Assembly: GCA_024364735.1 (NCBI GenBank)
Contig: JAGFNQ010002612.1
Location: 393,070-457,069 of the forward strand
Reading direction: 5' to 3'
DNA length: 64,000 bases
From: Boesenbergia rotunda
Taxonomy: Eukaryota > Streptophyta > Magnoliopsida > Zingiberales > Zingiberaceae
Positions within the stretch are counted from its first letter, which is position 1. The number at the start of each line of letters is the position of its first letter. The notes under the pieces are model-generated. The model saw only the letters and a list, made by a program, of their open reading frames with translations. It did not search any database and was not told where the DNA came from. Of this stretch, positions 1 through 9,082 are shown piece after piece. A program made the translations under genes and the position numbers.

Positions 1-86
1 TAATAAACTTTTGAAAAACAAGTTTGAAAAATCCATGTTTTTAAACTCACAACTGAAAAAGTTAACTTAAGCTTATCAGGTCAGTC

Positions 87-3000
87 CTAGTCTATAACAC
101 ACATTCCTATTAACCTTCTTAAGTTGCTAAATTCAGATTCAGGAAGTGGTTTGGTAAATATATCAGCTAGGTTAGACTTAGATTCAACATGGTTAAGTTC
201 AATTTCTCCTTTATTTACATGATCTCTGACAAAATGGTGTTTGATTTCTATATGTTTGGTCCTAGAGTGGTGGATTGGGTTTTTGGTTAAATTGATTGAA
301 CTTAGGTTATCTATAAAAATTTTGACTTTCTTAAAATCTAAGTTAAAATCTTTTAAGGTATGCATCATCCAGAGTAGTTGGGCTACACATTCACCCATTG
401 CTATATACTCAGCTTCAGTGGTGGATAGGGCAACACAATGTTGTTTTCTACTGAACCAACTAACTAGTGAGGGTCCTAGAAGTTGGCATCCACCACTGGT
501 ACTTTTTCTGTCTAACTTACAGCCAGCATAATCTGAGTCAGAATATCCAATAAGCTCAAACTGGGTTGTTCTAGGGTACCAAATTCCTAATTTTTCTGTT
601 GCTTTAAGGTACCTAAATATCTTTTAACTAGGGTTAGTGTGATTCTTTAGCACATGTTTGATACCTAGCACACATACTAACTGCAAAGAGAATATCAGGT
701 CGACTTGCAGTTAAGTAAAGTAGGCTCCTATAGCACTTCTATAGTACTTAAGGTCAACAGGTTTGCCTTTGGGTCACTGTCTATAGTTTGATTGGTAGCC
801 ATAGGTGTCTTAATTTCTTTAGCACTATCCATTCCAAATTTTCTAAGTAATTCTTTAGTGTATTTTTGTTGATAGACAAAAGTACCCTCACTAGTCTGTT
901 TTATTTGTAACCCTAAAAAGAAAGTTAATTGACCTACTAACCTCATTTCAAATTCGTTTTCCATTACCGTTATAAAATCTTGTAAAAAGTTTGAGTTAGT
1001 TGAGCCAAATACTATATCATCTACATATACTTGTGCTATAAAAATATCAGTTTTTAGAGTTTTAACAAATAGTGTTGGGTCAATTTTGCCTTGGTTAAAG
1101 CCTTTAGATACTAAGTAGTTAGACAATTTTCATACCAGGCCCTAGGGGCTTGCTTAAGTCCATATAAGGCTTTCTTAAGTCTAAAGACATAGTCAGGGTG
1201 TTCTAAGTTTTCAAAACCAGGAGGTTGACCTACATAAACCTCTTCTTTAATTAGGCCATTTAGGAAGGCTGACTTAACATCCATTTGATAAAGCTTAATC
1301 CCTTATGGGCTGCATAACTTAAGAGCATTCTAATGGATTCAAGTCTGGCTACAGGGGCATAGGTTTCATCATAATCAAGACCTTCTACTTGGCTAAACCC
1401 CTTAGCTACTAGCCTAGCCTTATTCCTAACTGTTTCTCCTTGTTCGTTAAGTTTATTCCTAAAGACCCATTTAGTTTCAATAAATTTCTTGCCTTTAGGT
1501 AGGGGTACTAAGTCCCAGACTTGACTACGTTCAAATTGGGCTAACTCTTCCTGCATGGCTATGATCCAATCAGGGTCAAGTAAGGACTTTTCTATAGACT
1601 TGGGTTCAATTTTTGAAATCAAGGCAATTTGACTAAGGTTCCTAAAAGCTGATCTAGTCTGAACCCTTAGTTCTGGATCACCTAATATTTGATTAGTTGG
1701 GTGGGCTGAGCTAACTCGAACTGTTCTGGGTTGGTTAGGTTCAGTATCAGGTGTGGGTTCAGTTAGATCATCGTTTTGGTCCTCAATTTGCCTTTCATCA
1801 GGGTCAGTACTGGATCTAACAAAGTCAATTGGTTGGTAGTTGGTTTGATCAGAGTTATTTGGGTCAGATTTTTCATCAAATTTTACATTTGTAGTTTCTT
1901 CAATTTTTAGGGTAGTTTTGTTATACCACTCTATAGGCTCTACTGGTAAGGGAATAACCTACAAAGATACCTTCCTCAATCTTAGAAGTAAATTTACCTA
2001 AGTGTTCTCTAGTATTTAAGATATAGACTTTACATCCAAATACTTTAAGGTATTTAATGTTAGGTTGTTTGTTATAATAGATTTCAAAGGAGGTCTTTCC
2101 TAGGTTTTTAATTAGAGTTATTCTATTTTGTACATAACAAGCTGTACTAACAGCCTCAGCCCAAAGGTATTTAGGTAAGTTGTATTCATTAAGCATTGTT
2201 CTAGCTGCTTCTTGTAGTGTTCTATTTTTCCTTTCTACAACTCCATTTTGTTGAGGTGTTTTAGGGCAAGAGAATTCGTGATGGTAACCTTTTTCTAGAC
2301 AAAATTGATTAAATTTGTGATTTTTGAATTCTCCGCCATTATCGCTCCTAAGTCTTTTGATTTTCATCCCTTTTTCATTTTCTGTTAATTTACAAAATTG
2401 AGTGAGTATATCAAACGTTTCATCTTTATTTTTTAAGAATTTTACCCAGGTAAATCTTGAATAGTCATCTATAATTACTAGGCAGTATAGGTTACCATTA
2501 ATTGATTTAACCCCATGTGAGTCAAATAGGTCTAGGTGAATCAATTCCAGAATTGACTTGGTTTGAGTTTGATTAGTTGGTTTGTGGGTTGACCTAGTTT
2601 GTTTTCCTTGTTGACAAGCATTACATAAGGTTGACTCAAGGTTAGATAACTTTGGTAGGCCTCTAACTACACCATTTAGTTTAGGTAGTTTTCTGAAGTG
2701 AGTATGTGAAAGTCTCCTATGCCAGAGCCAAGTCTCATCCTTATGGGTTAAGAGGCAATTTTCTAAGGGACAGGTTAACTTAATTTCATAAATGTTATTG
2801 TGCCTAAGTCCTTTAAGTGTGATGTTTGGGTTGTCATTGTGTTTGATCAGACATTCATTGGATAGGAACCTAACCTTATAACCAGTGTCACACAATTGGC
2901 TAATGCTTAGTAAATTGAAGTTGAAATTTTCAACAAGTAATACATTTGTTATTATGAAATCAGACTCAAGTTCAATATTGCCTAGGCCAATTACCTTAAG

Positions 3001-3119
3001 TTTACCGTTGTTTCCAAAAGCAACGGTCCCTAGTCTTTTGTACTTGAGTTCTGTAAATTTGGTGGGATCCCCAGTCATGTGTCTGGAGCATCCACTGTCA
3101 ATGATCCATTTGTTTTCCT
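87..3119 (-). pseudogene. Copia pol (protease, integrase, RT, RNase H), frameshifted
   Basis: Domains in order on the minus strand: aspartic protease motif DSG at 3099-3091; GAG-pre-integrase with its H-x4-H...C-x2-C finger (HRRLSHTH and CNACQQG) near 2720-2610; integrase core with DLFD, DDYSRF and the glutamate in QQNGVVER, about 2550-2190; RT from about 1600, with YVDDIVFGS near 1030; RNase H ending at 87 (DIFTKPLP). The integrase frame runs 3078-1921 without a stop, then the frame changes near 1925, 1305, 1130, 765 and 640, mostly by single bases. The protein would supply cDNA synthesis and insertion, but this copy cannot make it intact. The TAG at 3120 just upstream of the protease also blocks fusion to gag. 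Confidence 0.9.
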
Positions 3120-4077
3120 ACAGTTAAGTAAAAGGTTTAGACCTTAGGTTGAGTTTTAAAAAAAATCTAAGAAGATTTAAAAACTTGAGTTTGAATTTTG
3201 AATTTGAGTTATGTTAATTTTGATTTTGAATTTGATTTTTAATTTTAATTTGAATTTTAATTTTAATTTGAATTTGAATTTTCTTTTGAATTTTAATTTT
3301 AATTTGAATTTGAATTTTAATTTTAATTATAATTTGAATTTGAATTTTAATTTTAATTATAATTTGAATTTTAATTTTAATTTTAATTTAATTTGAATTT
3401 GAATTTGAATTTGAATTTGAATTTGAATTTGAATTTTAATTTGAATTTGAATTTGAATTTGAATTTTAATTTTAATTTAATTTGAATTTAATTTTAATTT
3501 TAATTTTAATTTTAATTTTAATTTTAATTTTAATTTGAATTTTAATTTTAATTTTAATTTTAATTTAATTTAATTTTAATTTTAATTTAATTTAATTTGA
3601 ATTTTAATTTTAATTTTAATTTTAATTTTAATTTTAATTTTAATTTTAATTTGAATTTTAATTTTAATTTTAATTTGAATTTTAATTTTAATTTTAATTT
3701 AATTTGAATTTGAATTTTAATTTTAATTTTGAAATTATTATCAATCAATAATTTGAATTTGGTTATCCTTATTCATCTCACTCGGTCTAAGTATCAATCA
3801 AGGGAGTCCTATGATTTTGTGAGATGATTTTGAGTTTGATTAGAAAAGTTAACTTGACCTTGTGTTAGATCCAAGTTTAACAAGTAGTAAATTAAAAGTA
3901 CACTTCAATAATTGGCTTCCAGGCCATGGCGAGGCACAGTGGCCTTCTTTGGCCGAAGCCTTATTGGAGCAACAACCATTTTCTAGGCAAAGCCGCTTAA
4001 AGAAGTTGAACTTTTAACTTACTCATTGAAAACCTGGTACTAAATAGTACAAGATCAAATTAACTTTGAAGCTAATC
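3120..4077 (-). other. Noncoding spacer between copia gag and protease
   Basis: The gag frame stops at 4078 and the protease frame opens only after a TAG at about 3120. The 960 bp between hold a simple-sequence tract (3185-3735) and about 340 bp of flanking sequence with stops in all frames. I see no protein similarity in it. Related plant copia elements usually run gag into protease without such a gap. Confidence 0.75.
3185..3735. repeat. AATTTG/AATTTT simple-sequence tract
   Basis: About 550 bp consist almost entirely of 6-bp steps AATTTG and AATTTT in irregular alternation, with a few 5-bp slips and some AATTATAATTTG blocks. Runs of each variant are grouped, which fits replication slippage after point mutation. 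It lies between gag and protease of the copia element. Confidence 0.95.
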
Positions 4078-5742
4078 CTAAGTGCCCACCTGGGCAAAGG
4101 CTGATTTTAAGGTGCCAACTAGTTTGGAGCCTCCCCCTAAATTGTAGACTGGGTGTCTAGGGTCAATGTAATGGATGTCCCTTTTTGGGACATAAAATTG
4201 ATTCTGACCTACTTGCTTTGTTAGATAAGCTTTCGGAACCCACGCTTTTCGTTGATTTTTGCGGGGGTGGATAAAGGATATAAAGGATCTTTGGGACGAT
4301 CTCGATTTATATCCTATCCCAGATTTGTTATACATGCCCTTTTGTGATCCAAGAATAAGGTCAAGGTTCTTGGATCGGGTTGTGAAAGTTGCTAGTAGAT
4401 CCTTAAGTTTTAGGACTTCGCCCTTTAGGGTTGAGTTTTCAGTTTCAAGCTCAATTAATTTTTGAGTTTGAGTTTGTTCAGTTAATGTTCTGGTATTAAT
4501 TAATTGCTCCTTAAGGTCTTGATTTTCCTTAAGAAGCTGGTCATTTCTAGATTCAGATTCAAGCAATTTTTTATTTAAAACAGAAATAATTTTAAAGAAC
4601 TTTTCATTTACTGAATCTAAATATACCTTAGTCGAGTCGTCCGAAAAGAGTCCGATCTCTTGACTCGACTCGTATTCGGAATCCTCGTCTTGCTCCGAGT
4701 CCGATTCTGGTCCGGTTGCCATCAGTGCGAGGTAGCTTGCATTCTTCAGTTGTTCATCGTCGGAATCGTCCGAGCTTTCATCCCACGTGGCTTGAAGAGC
4801 CTTCTTCTTTTTGTTCTTAGTGGGTTGGTCCTCTTTCTTGTAAGGGCATTCATGTTTGAAGTGCCCTTTTCTGTTACAGCCGAAGCAGATCATTTTGCTT
4901 TTACCTTCAGTGCTGTAGGGCTTCATTACCTTTTGAATATCTTTCTTTGAAAGTTTGTTCTTCCTTCTGGTGAACATTTTTCTTACCAAGTTCACCAGTT
5001 GTTCTTCTTCATCAGAGCCTGACTCATCTTCAGGTTCTTCTTGGACTTTTCTCTTTGATTTGGCTTCCTTTGGTGAACCTGCAAATAAAGCTAGCCCTTT
5101 CTCGGCCTTGGCGTTAGTCTGTTCGTGCAGTTCTAATTCACAAAATAATTCATCTAAATTAATTTTAGAAAGGTTTCTAGAAATTTTATAAGCATCTATA
5201 ATAGATGCCCATAGTGAATTTCTAGGGAATGCATTTAAAGCATACCTTATGATGTCTCTGTTTTCTTGTTTGTGCCCGATTAGGTGGAGTCCATTTAGTA
5301 TGTCCTTGATCCGGGCGTGGAGTTGGCTTGCAGATTCTCCTTCCTGCATTTTTATATTAAATAACTTATTTAAAAGTAAATCCCTTTTTGTTACCTTGGC
5401 ATCAGAGGTGCCTTCATGTAGTTCAATTAATTTGTCCCATAGCTCCTTTGCTGAGTCAGTTGGTCCAATTCTGTTTAGCTCCTCTTTGGTAAGTCCGCAC
5501 TGGAGGGTGTTCTGGGCTTTGAATTCGGTCTGAGCCTTTTTCTTCATCTCCGAGTTCCATCTGTCGGGCCTCAGTGGAGCATTATTTCCCTCATCCATTG
5601 GCGGTGTGTAGCCTGTTTGAACTGCAAACCACTGATCCATGTCGGTCTTCAGATAAACCTCCATCCTTCTCTTCCAGTAGGGAAAGTCTTCCCCATTAAA
5701 GAGGGGAGGGCGAGTAGTGCTATAGCCTTCACCTTGGGCCAT
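4078..5742 (-). CDS. Copia gag polyprotein
   Basis: An open frame of 554 residues from the ATG at 5742 (MAQGEG); an in-frame ATG six codons upstream is less likely because it lies in the leader. Residues about 10-200 resemble the UBN2/DUF4219 gag of plant copia elements (PLFNGEDFPYWKRRM near the start). Next come an acidic stretch and a zinc knuckle C-x2-C-x4-H-x4-C (CFGCNRKGHFKHEC) near residue 290, which binds RNA in nucleocapsids. The C-terminal third has a leucine-rich coiled coil. Gag assembles the virus-like particle. The frame is intact but stops about 960 bp before the protease, whereas gag and pol are normally continuous in this lineage. Confidence 0.9.
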   Translation of the reverse strand: MAQGEGYSTTRPPLFNGEDFPYWKRRMEVYLKTDMDQWFAVQTGYTPPMDEGNNAPLRPDRWNSEMKKKAQTEFKAQNTLQCGLTKEELNRIGPTDSAKELWDKLIELHEGTSDAKVTKRDLLLNKLFNIKMQEGESASQLHARIKDILNGLHLIGHKQENRDIIRYALNAFPRNSLWASIIDAYKISRNLSKINLDELFCELELHEQTNAKAEKGLALFAGSPKEAKSKRKVQEEPEDESGSDEEEQLVNLVRKMFTRRKNKLSKKDIQKVMKPYSTEGKSKMICFGCNRKGHFKHECPYKKEDQPTKNKKKKALQATWDESSDDSDDEQLKNASYLALMATGPESDSEQDEDSEYESSQEIGLFSDDSTKVYLDSVNEKFFKIISVLNKKLLESESRNDQLLKENQDLKEQLINTRTLTEQTQTQKLIELETENSTLKGEVLKLKDLLATFTTRSKNLDLILGSQKGMYNKSGIGYKSRSSQRSFISFIHPRKNQRKAWVPKAYLTKQVGQNQFYVPKRDIHYIDPRHPVYNLGGGSKLVGTLKSAFAQVGT

Positions 5743-5998
5743 CTGAAATAGACTACACAAAAACTTGTCCCAAGACTAGGTCTTGGATTAGCAGTGTGGT
5801 AGGAAAAGGAGAAGAGAGAGAAAGAATGACTCGAAATGGTGTTGCACCAAATTCGAGTAAAATCAAACGAACGAAAAAATAATCCAAATCTAGGCAACAA
5901 TACCTAATTTAGATCAAGTGTAGCGAAAAACCAAAACTCGAAAAAAAACTGGATTTCCCCCGGCTCTTATGGTGGTTGCACCGATACAGAGCGTACCA

Positions 5999-6011
5999 GG
6001 CTCTGATACCA
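5999..6011 (-). promoter_or_regulatory. Copia primer binding site (initiator tRNA-Met type)
   Basis: The minus strand reads TGGTATCAGAGCC two bases inside the LTR end. This is the usual complement of the 3' end of plant initiator methionine tRNA, used to prime minus-strand DNA synthesis in copia elements. Confidence 0.92.
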
Positions 6012-6494
6012 CTTGTAGGATCGATGCACGTGAGAGGGGGGGTGAATCACGTGACTTTTTAAAATTTAAATCAGAGTGCTTTAAAAAGCGTGCACAGTGG
6101 AAATGAAAGAAACGATTATAAAAACGAATACACAAACACGAACGATTTTTACTTCGTTCGGAGCCTTCGGCGACTCCTACTCGAAGGCCCAGGTCCCTCG
6201 GACCTTTCCGTTGGGCAATCCACTAAAACTCTCTATCGGTCAACCCCGATAGAGTAGGCGAGTACAAATGAATTGAAAGTGTGACAACCCCACACTTTCC
6301 AGTAATTAAGTGCAATAAAAATATGTATTAAAAAGTTAAGTTCTTCTTTTTACCGACGTCCGGAGTAGGTCGACTCTTTCGGGGCAGCAGGACGTCGTCG
6401 GCTCGAAGTGAAGTGATTCCGGAGCAAGGCGCGAGCGTAGAAGAACTTTGAGGCGTTGGAAGAATAGTTGTTTTTGAACCTTGGTCGAGGGGCT

Positions 6495-6504
6495 CTATTT
6501 ATAG
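6495..6504 (-). promoter_or_regulatory. TATA-like box of the copia LTR
   Basis: CTATAAATAG on the minus strand, about 480 bp before the inner LTR end and directly downstream of the GGGCGCCC pairs in the element's orientation. It is the best candidate for the core promoter of the element; the transcription start has not been mapped. Confidence 0.6.
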
Positions 6505-6510
6505 CCCTGG

Positions 6511-6818
6511 GGGCGCCCGGGATGCTCGGGGCGCCCCCCACGTGGCGTACGATCCATCACCCAGCTCGGTCGCATCTGATCGCTTCCATTTCGGGATGGG
6601 GTTTGACCGGGGCGCCCGAAGCGCGCGGGGCGCCCGCTTGACCGGTCAAACTCTATCTTCCGTTCGGCTTCGCGAGGGCGAGCTGCAGCAGCTGAAACTG
6701 CGTGGCACAGTGGGCGCCCGCGACACGCGGGGCGCCCGACGCGCGCGGCTGTCGGGGCGTTTACCTCTGCTGACTTTGGGTTGACTCTTGGGGGGCGCCC
6801 GAAATATCCAGGGCGCCC
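6511..6818 (-). promoter_or_regulatory. Four pairs of palindromic GGGCGCCC boxes upstream of the LTR TATA box
   Basis: Perfect GGGCGCCC occurs at 6511, 6529, 6610, 6628, 6712, 6730, 6793 and 6811. These are four pairs, each with exactly 18 bp from start to start, although the 10-bp spacers differ in sequence. Pair-to-pair distances are 99, 102 and 81 bp. The innermost pair is 7 bp from the TATA-like box. The ordered spacing suggests a bound regulatory module; no factor is assigned. Confidence 0.6.
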
Positions 6819-7140
6819 AGCTCAGCTACTGCTTCACTCCTTTGAGGCTCTCTGAGCTGCAGGTACATAGTCCTTCGGTCCTGCATCCAGGGTTAGTCCA
6901 AAACAAGGCTAGCATAATTTTATATGGACTAGAATAAGATACAATTCTAAGTTAATTAGATCCTGTCTCCCAGACCAGGATCTAATCAGGACTCAACTTA
7001 GATCACCTAAATGGGTCTAAGTTGGACCGCGCCTAAAGTCCAAGATTGGACTCGTCCTCACTGGGTCGCTCCTCCAGTGACTTACCTTACTTACCCATTG
7101 TGCAGTTTTACTTGACCTCTTGACCCACCAGGACTTCCTG

Positions 7141-7243
7141 CCAAGGCTCAACCACCTTGGTCTTCCTGCCAAGTCTCAACCAACTTGGTCTTCAGCCAGT
7201 TGTCAACCCAACTGGACTTTCCGCCAGAGCTCAACCACCCTGG
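7141..7243 (-). repeat. Four tandem short hairpins in copia U3
   Basis: Four units spaced 27-28 bp apart (starting 7141, 7169, 7196, 7224) each have a 6-bp stem and an 8-base loop. On the plus strand the stem arms are CCAAGG/CCTTGG, CCAAGT/ACTTGG, CCAGTT/AACTGG and CCAGAG/CCCTGG. Both arms change together between the first three units. The fourth has one mismatch that becomes a G-U pair in RNA of element sense. Loops are near identical (CTCAACCA type). Confidence 0.65.
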
Positions 7244-7381
7244 ACTTCAGCCTGGTGTCTGGTCCTAAGTCTTTCAACCCTGCACACTTGGTAAAGAGGT
7301 TAAACACACACAACCCTAACTTTAACCACTTTGTCATATATCAAAACCCGAGTTTGACCGTTAGTGCAAACTGCACCAACA

Positions 7382-9082
7382 ATACTCGCTGAGCTCAGTT
7401 GTCCACTTGACTAGCCGCCCTGAGGCGTCAGGGTTTGTGAGCACCCGACCCAAATTACTGTTAGTCAATACAGTAATTGGGTGCGATAAGAAATACGGTC
7501 TGAGTCGCCGGGCGGCTAAGAACAGTATGTAGCCCAATTTTTCGAGTGTCGTGTACCGACACTCGGCTCCTTTAAATAAATGAGCAAAGAAGTACACCGG
7601 CTTCTGCTCAGTTTTTTCTTGCCGGACCAACACCATGCTGCCCGAGTCGGAGGAAGCTGCTAAGTATACATATAAATTCTCATTCAGCTCCGGTCGGGCG
7701 AGTGTCGGTAGCTCAGACAGATAAGCTTTCAGCTCCTCGAAGGCCTTGTCACATTCTTCGCTCCACTGAAATTTGGTGGCCCGGCGTAACGTCTTGAAGA
7801 ATGGCAGACCCCGTTCGGCGGATCGGGAAATGAATCTGGACAGGGCGGTTATCCGCCCGGTCAGCCGCTGAGCTTCCTTGAGATTTCGTGGGGCCGGCAT
7901 CTCTAGAATGGCCTCTATTTTGCCCGGATTTGCTTCGATTCCCCGCTCGGTGACTATATAACCAAGGAACTTCCCGCTCCGAGCTCCGAATAAACATTTG
8001 GCCGGATTAAGCTTTAGGCCAAACCGCCGCAGCGTTTGGCAAGTTTCTTCAATGTCGGGTATTAGTTCTTCCGCCCGGGCAGTCTTGATCAGAATATCGT
8101 CGACGTATACTTCGACGTTACGCCCCATCTGCGACCGGAACACCTTGTTCATCATTCTTTGGTAGGTGGCGCCCGCATTCTTGAGGCCGAACGGCATGAC
8201 GGTGTAGCAGTAGGTGCCGTCAGCCGTGACAAAGCTAACCTTTTCCTGGTCGGCCGCAGCCAGTGGGACTTGGTGGTATCCTTGGTACGCATCCAGCATC
8301 GATATGAACTCGCTGCCAGCCGTCGAGTCTACCATTTGATCGATCCGTGGAAGTGGGTAGCAATCTTTTGGGCATGCACGGTTGAGGTCTCGGAAATCAA
8401 TGCATACCCGCCACTTGTCGTTGGGTTTGGACACCAGCACCACATTTGCCAGCCAGGCCGAGAACTGAACTTCCCGGATGTGTCCCGCTTCCAGCAGTCT
8501 TTCTACTTCCGCCCGGATGACTTGATTCTGCGCGGCGCTGCGATCTCTTTTCCGTTGCTTGACCGGCCGCGCGCCCGGGTAAACATGGAGCTGGTGTTCT
8601 GCGACTTCCGGTCGGACCCCCTTCAAATCTTTCGCCGACCAGGCGAATACGTCTTGATTTCGAGCGAGGGCGTCGATTAGAGACTGCTTCAGCTCCTCCG
8701 GAAGTCCTGCAGCAATTTGTATCTTAGTATCTTCCCTACCGGGCAAAAGTTGTACCTCCTCTTTGTCCTCCCGCAATTCTGTCCAAGGGGAGGCTTGCAC
8801 CATATTACAGCCGCTACCTGTCCGCCTTGCCTTTTGTCCTCCCGAGCGGACATCATCAGCATAGCAGCGCCGGGCCACGGTCTGATTGCCTTTCACCTCG
8901 CCGACTTTGTCGCCGACCGGAAACTTCACCTTGAGGTAGTAGGTGGAGACTACCGCTTTAAACTCGTTGAGAGCCGGTCGACCGAGAATTGCGTTGTAGG
9001 CAGCTGGGGCATCCACAATCAGAAATGTGGTCCATCGTGTTCTCTTGAGTGGCTCTTCTCCAAGTGAGACGGCCAGCCGTAT
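7382..9082 (-). pseudogene. Gypsy pol: protease end, RT and RNase H, truncated by copia insertion
   Basis: The frame continues directly from gag after one in-frame TAG. It shows the protease tail (DAPAAYNAILGRP), then RT with WRVCIDFRDLNRACPKD, DAYQGYHQV, MPFGLKNAGATYQRMMN and the catalytic YVDDILIKT, then the RT-linked RNase H (YTTLEK, TNSNLGRVL). The frame is open for 550 residues and runs seven codons into the copia LTR, where it meets TAA. Integrase is missing from this side of the insertion. Apart from the TAG and the insertion I see no lesion, so this copy was probably fairly young when copia landed in it. Confidence 0.9.

Larger units (their letters stand above)
1..7381 (-). mobile_element. 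Ty1/copia retrotransposon (SIRE/Maximus-like), 3' end outside window
   Basis: The element reads right to left: 5' LTR (7381-6014), primer binding site, gag (5742-4078), a noncoding AT-rich spacer, then protease, integrase, reverse transcriptase and RNase H (3119-87). The SIRE/Maximus assignment rests on the long LTR (1,368 bp), the UBN2-type gag with a CCHC knuckle and coiled-coil tail, and the protease context around DSGCSRHMTG. The RNase H frame stops at position 87, so the 3' LTR lies left of base 1. The right edge sits inside a gypsy pol frame, so this is the younger of two nested insertions. ATACT at 7382-7386 is the candidate target duplication; its partner would be outside the window. 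Pol is frameshifted several times, so this copy is not autonomous. Confidence 0.93.
6014..7381 (-). repeat. 5' LTR of the copia element
   Basis: In the element's orientation the LTR starts TGTTGGTGC at 7381 and ends CCTACA at 6014, giving the expected TG...CA termini. The inner edge is set by the primer binding site two bases further in, and the outer edge by the abrupt loss of the gypsy pol reading frame. A TATA-like box (CTATAAATAG on the minus strand) lies at 6504-6495. Upstream of it in U3 are paired GGGCGCCC boxes and, further out, a set of short hairpins; both are listed separately. The partner LTR is not in the window, so divergence and age cannot be estimated. Confidence 0.9.

Noticed and set aside
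3211..3396. Plus-strand frame coding an Asn/Leu/Phe-only protein
   Set aside because: It is a translation of the AATTTG/AATTTT simple repeat and has no other support.
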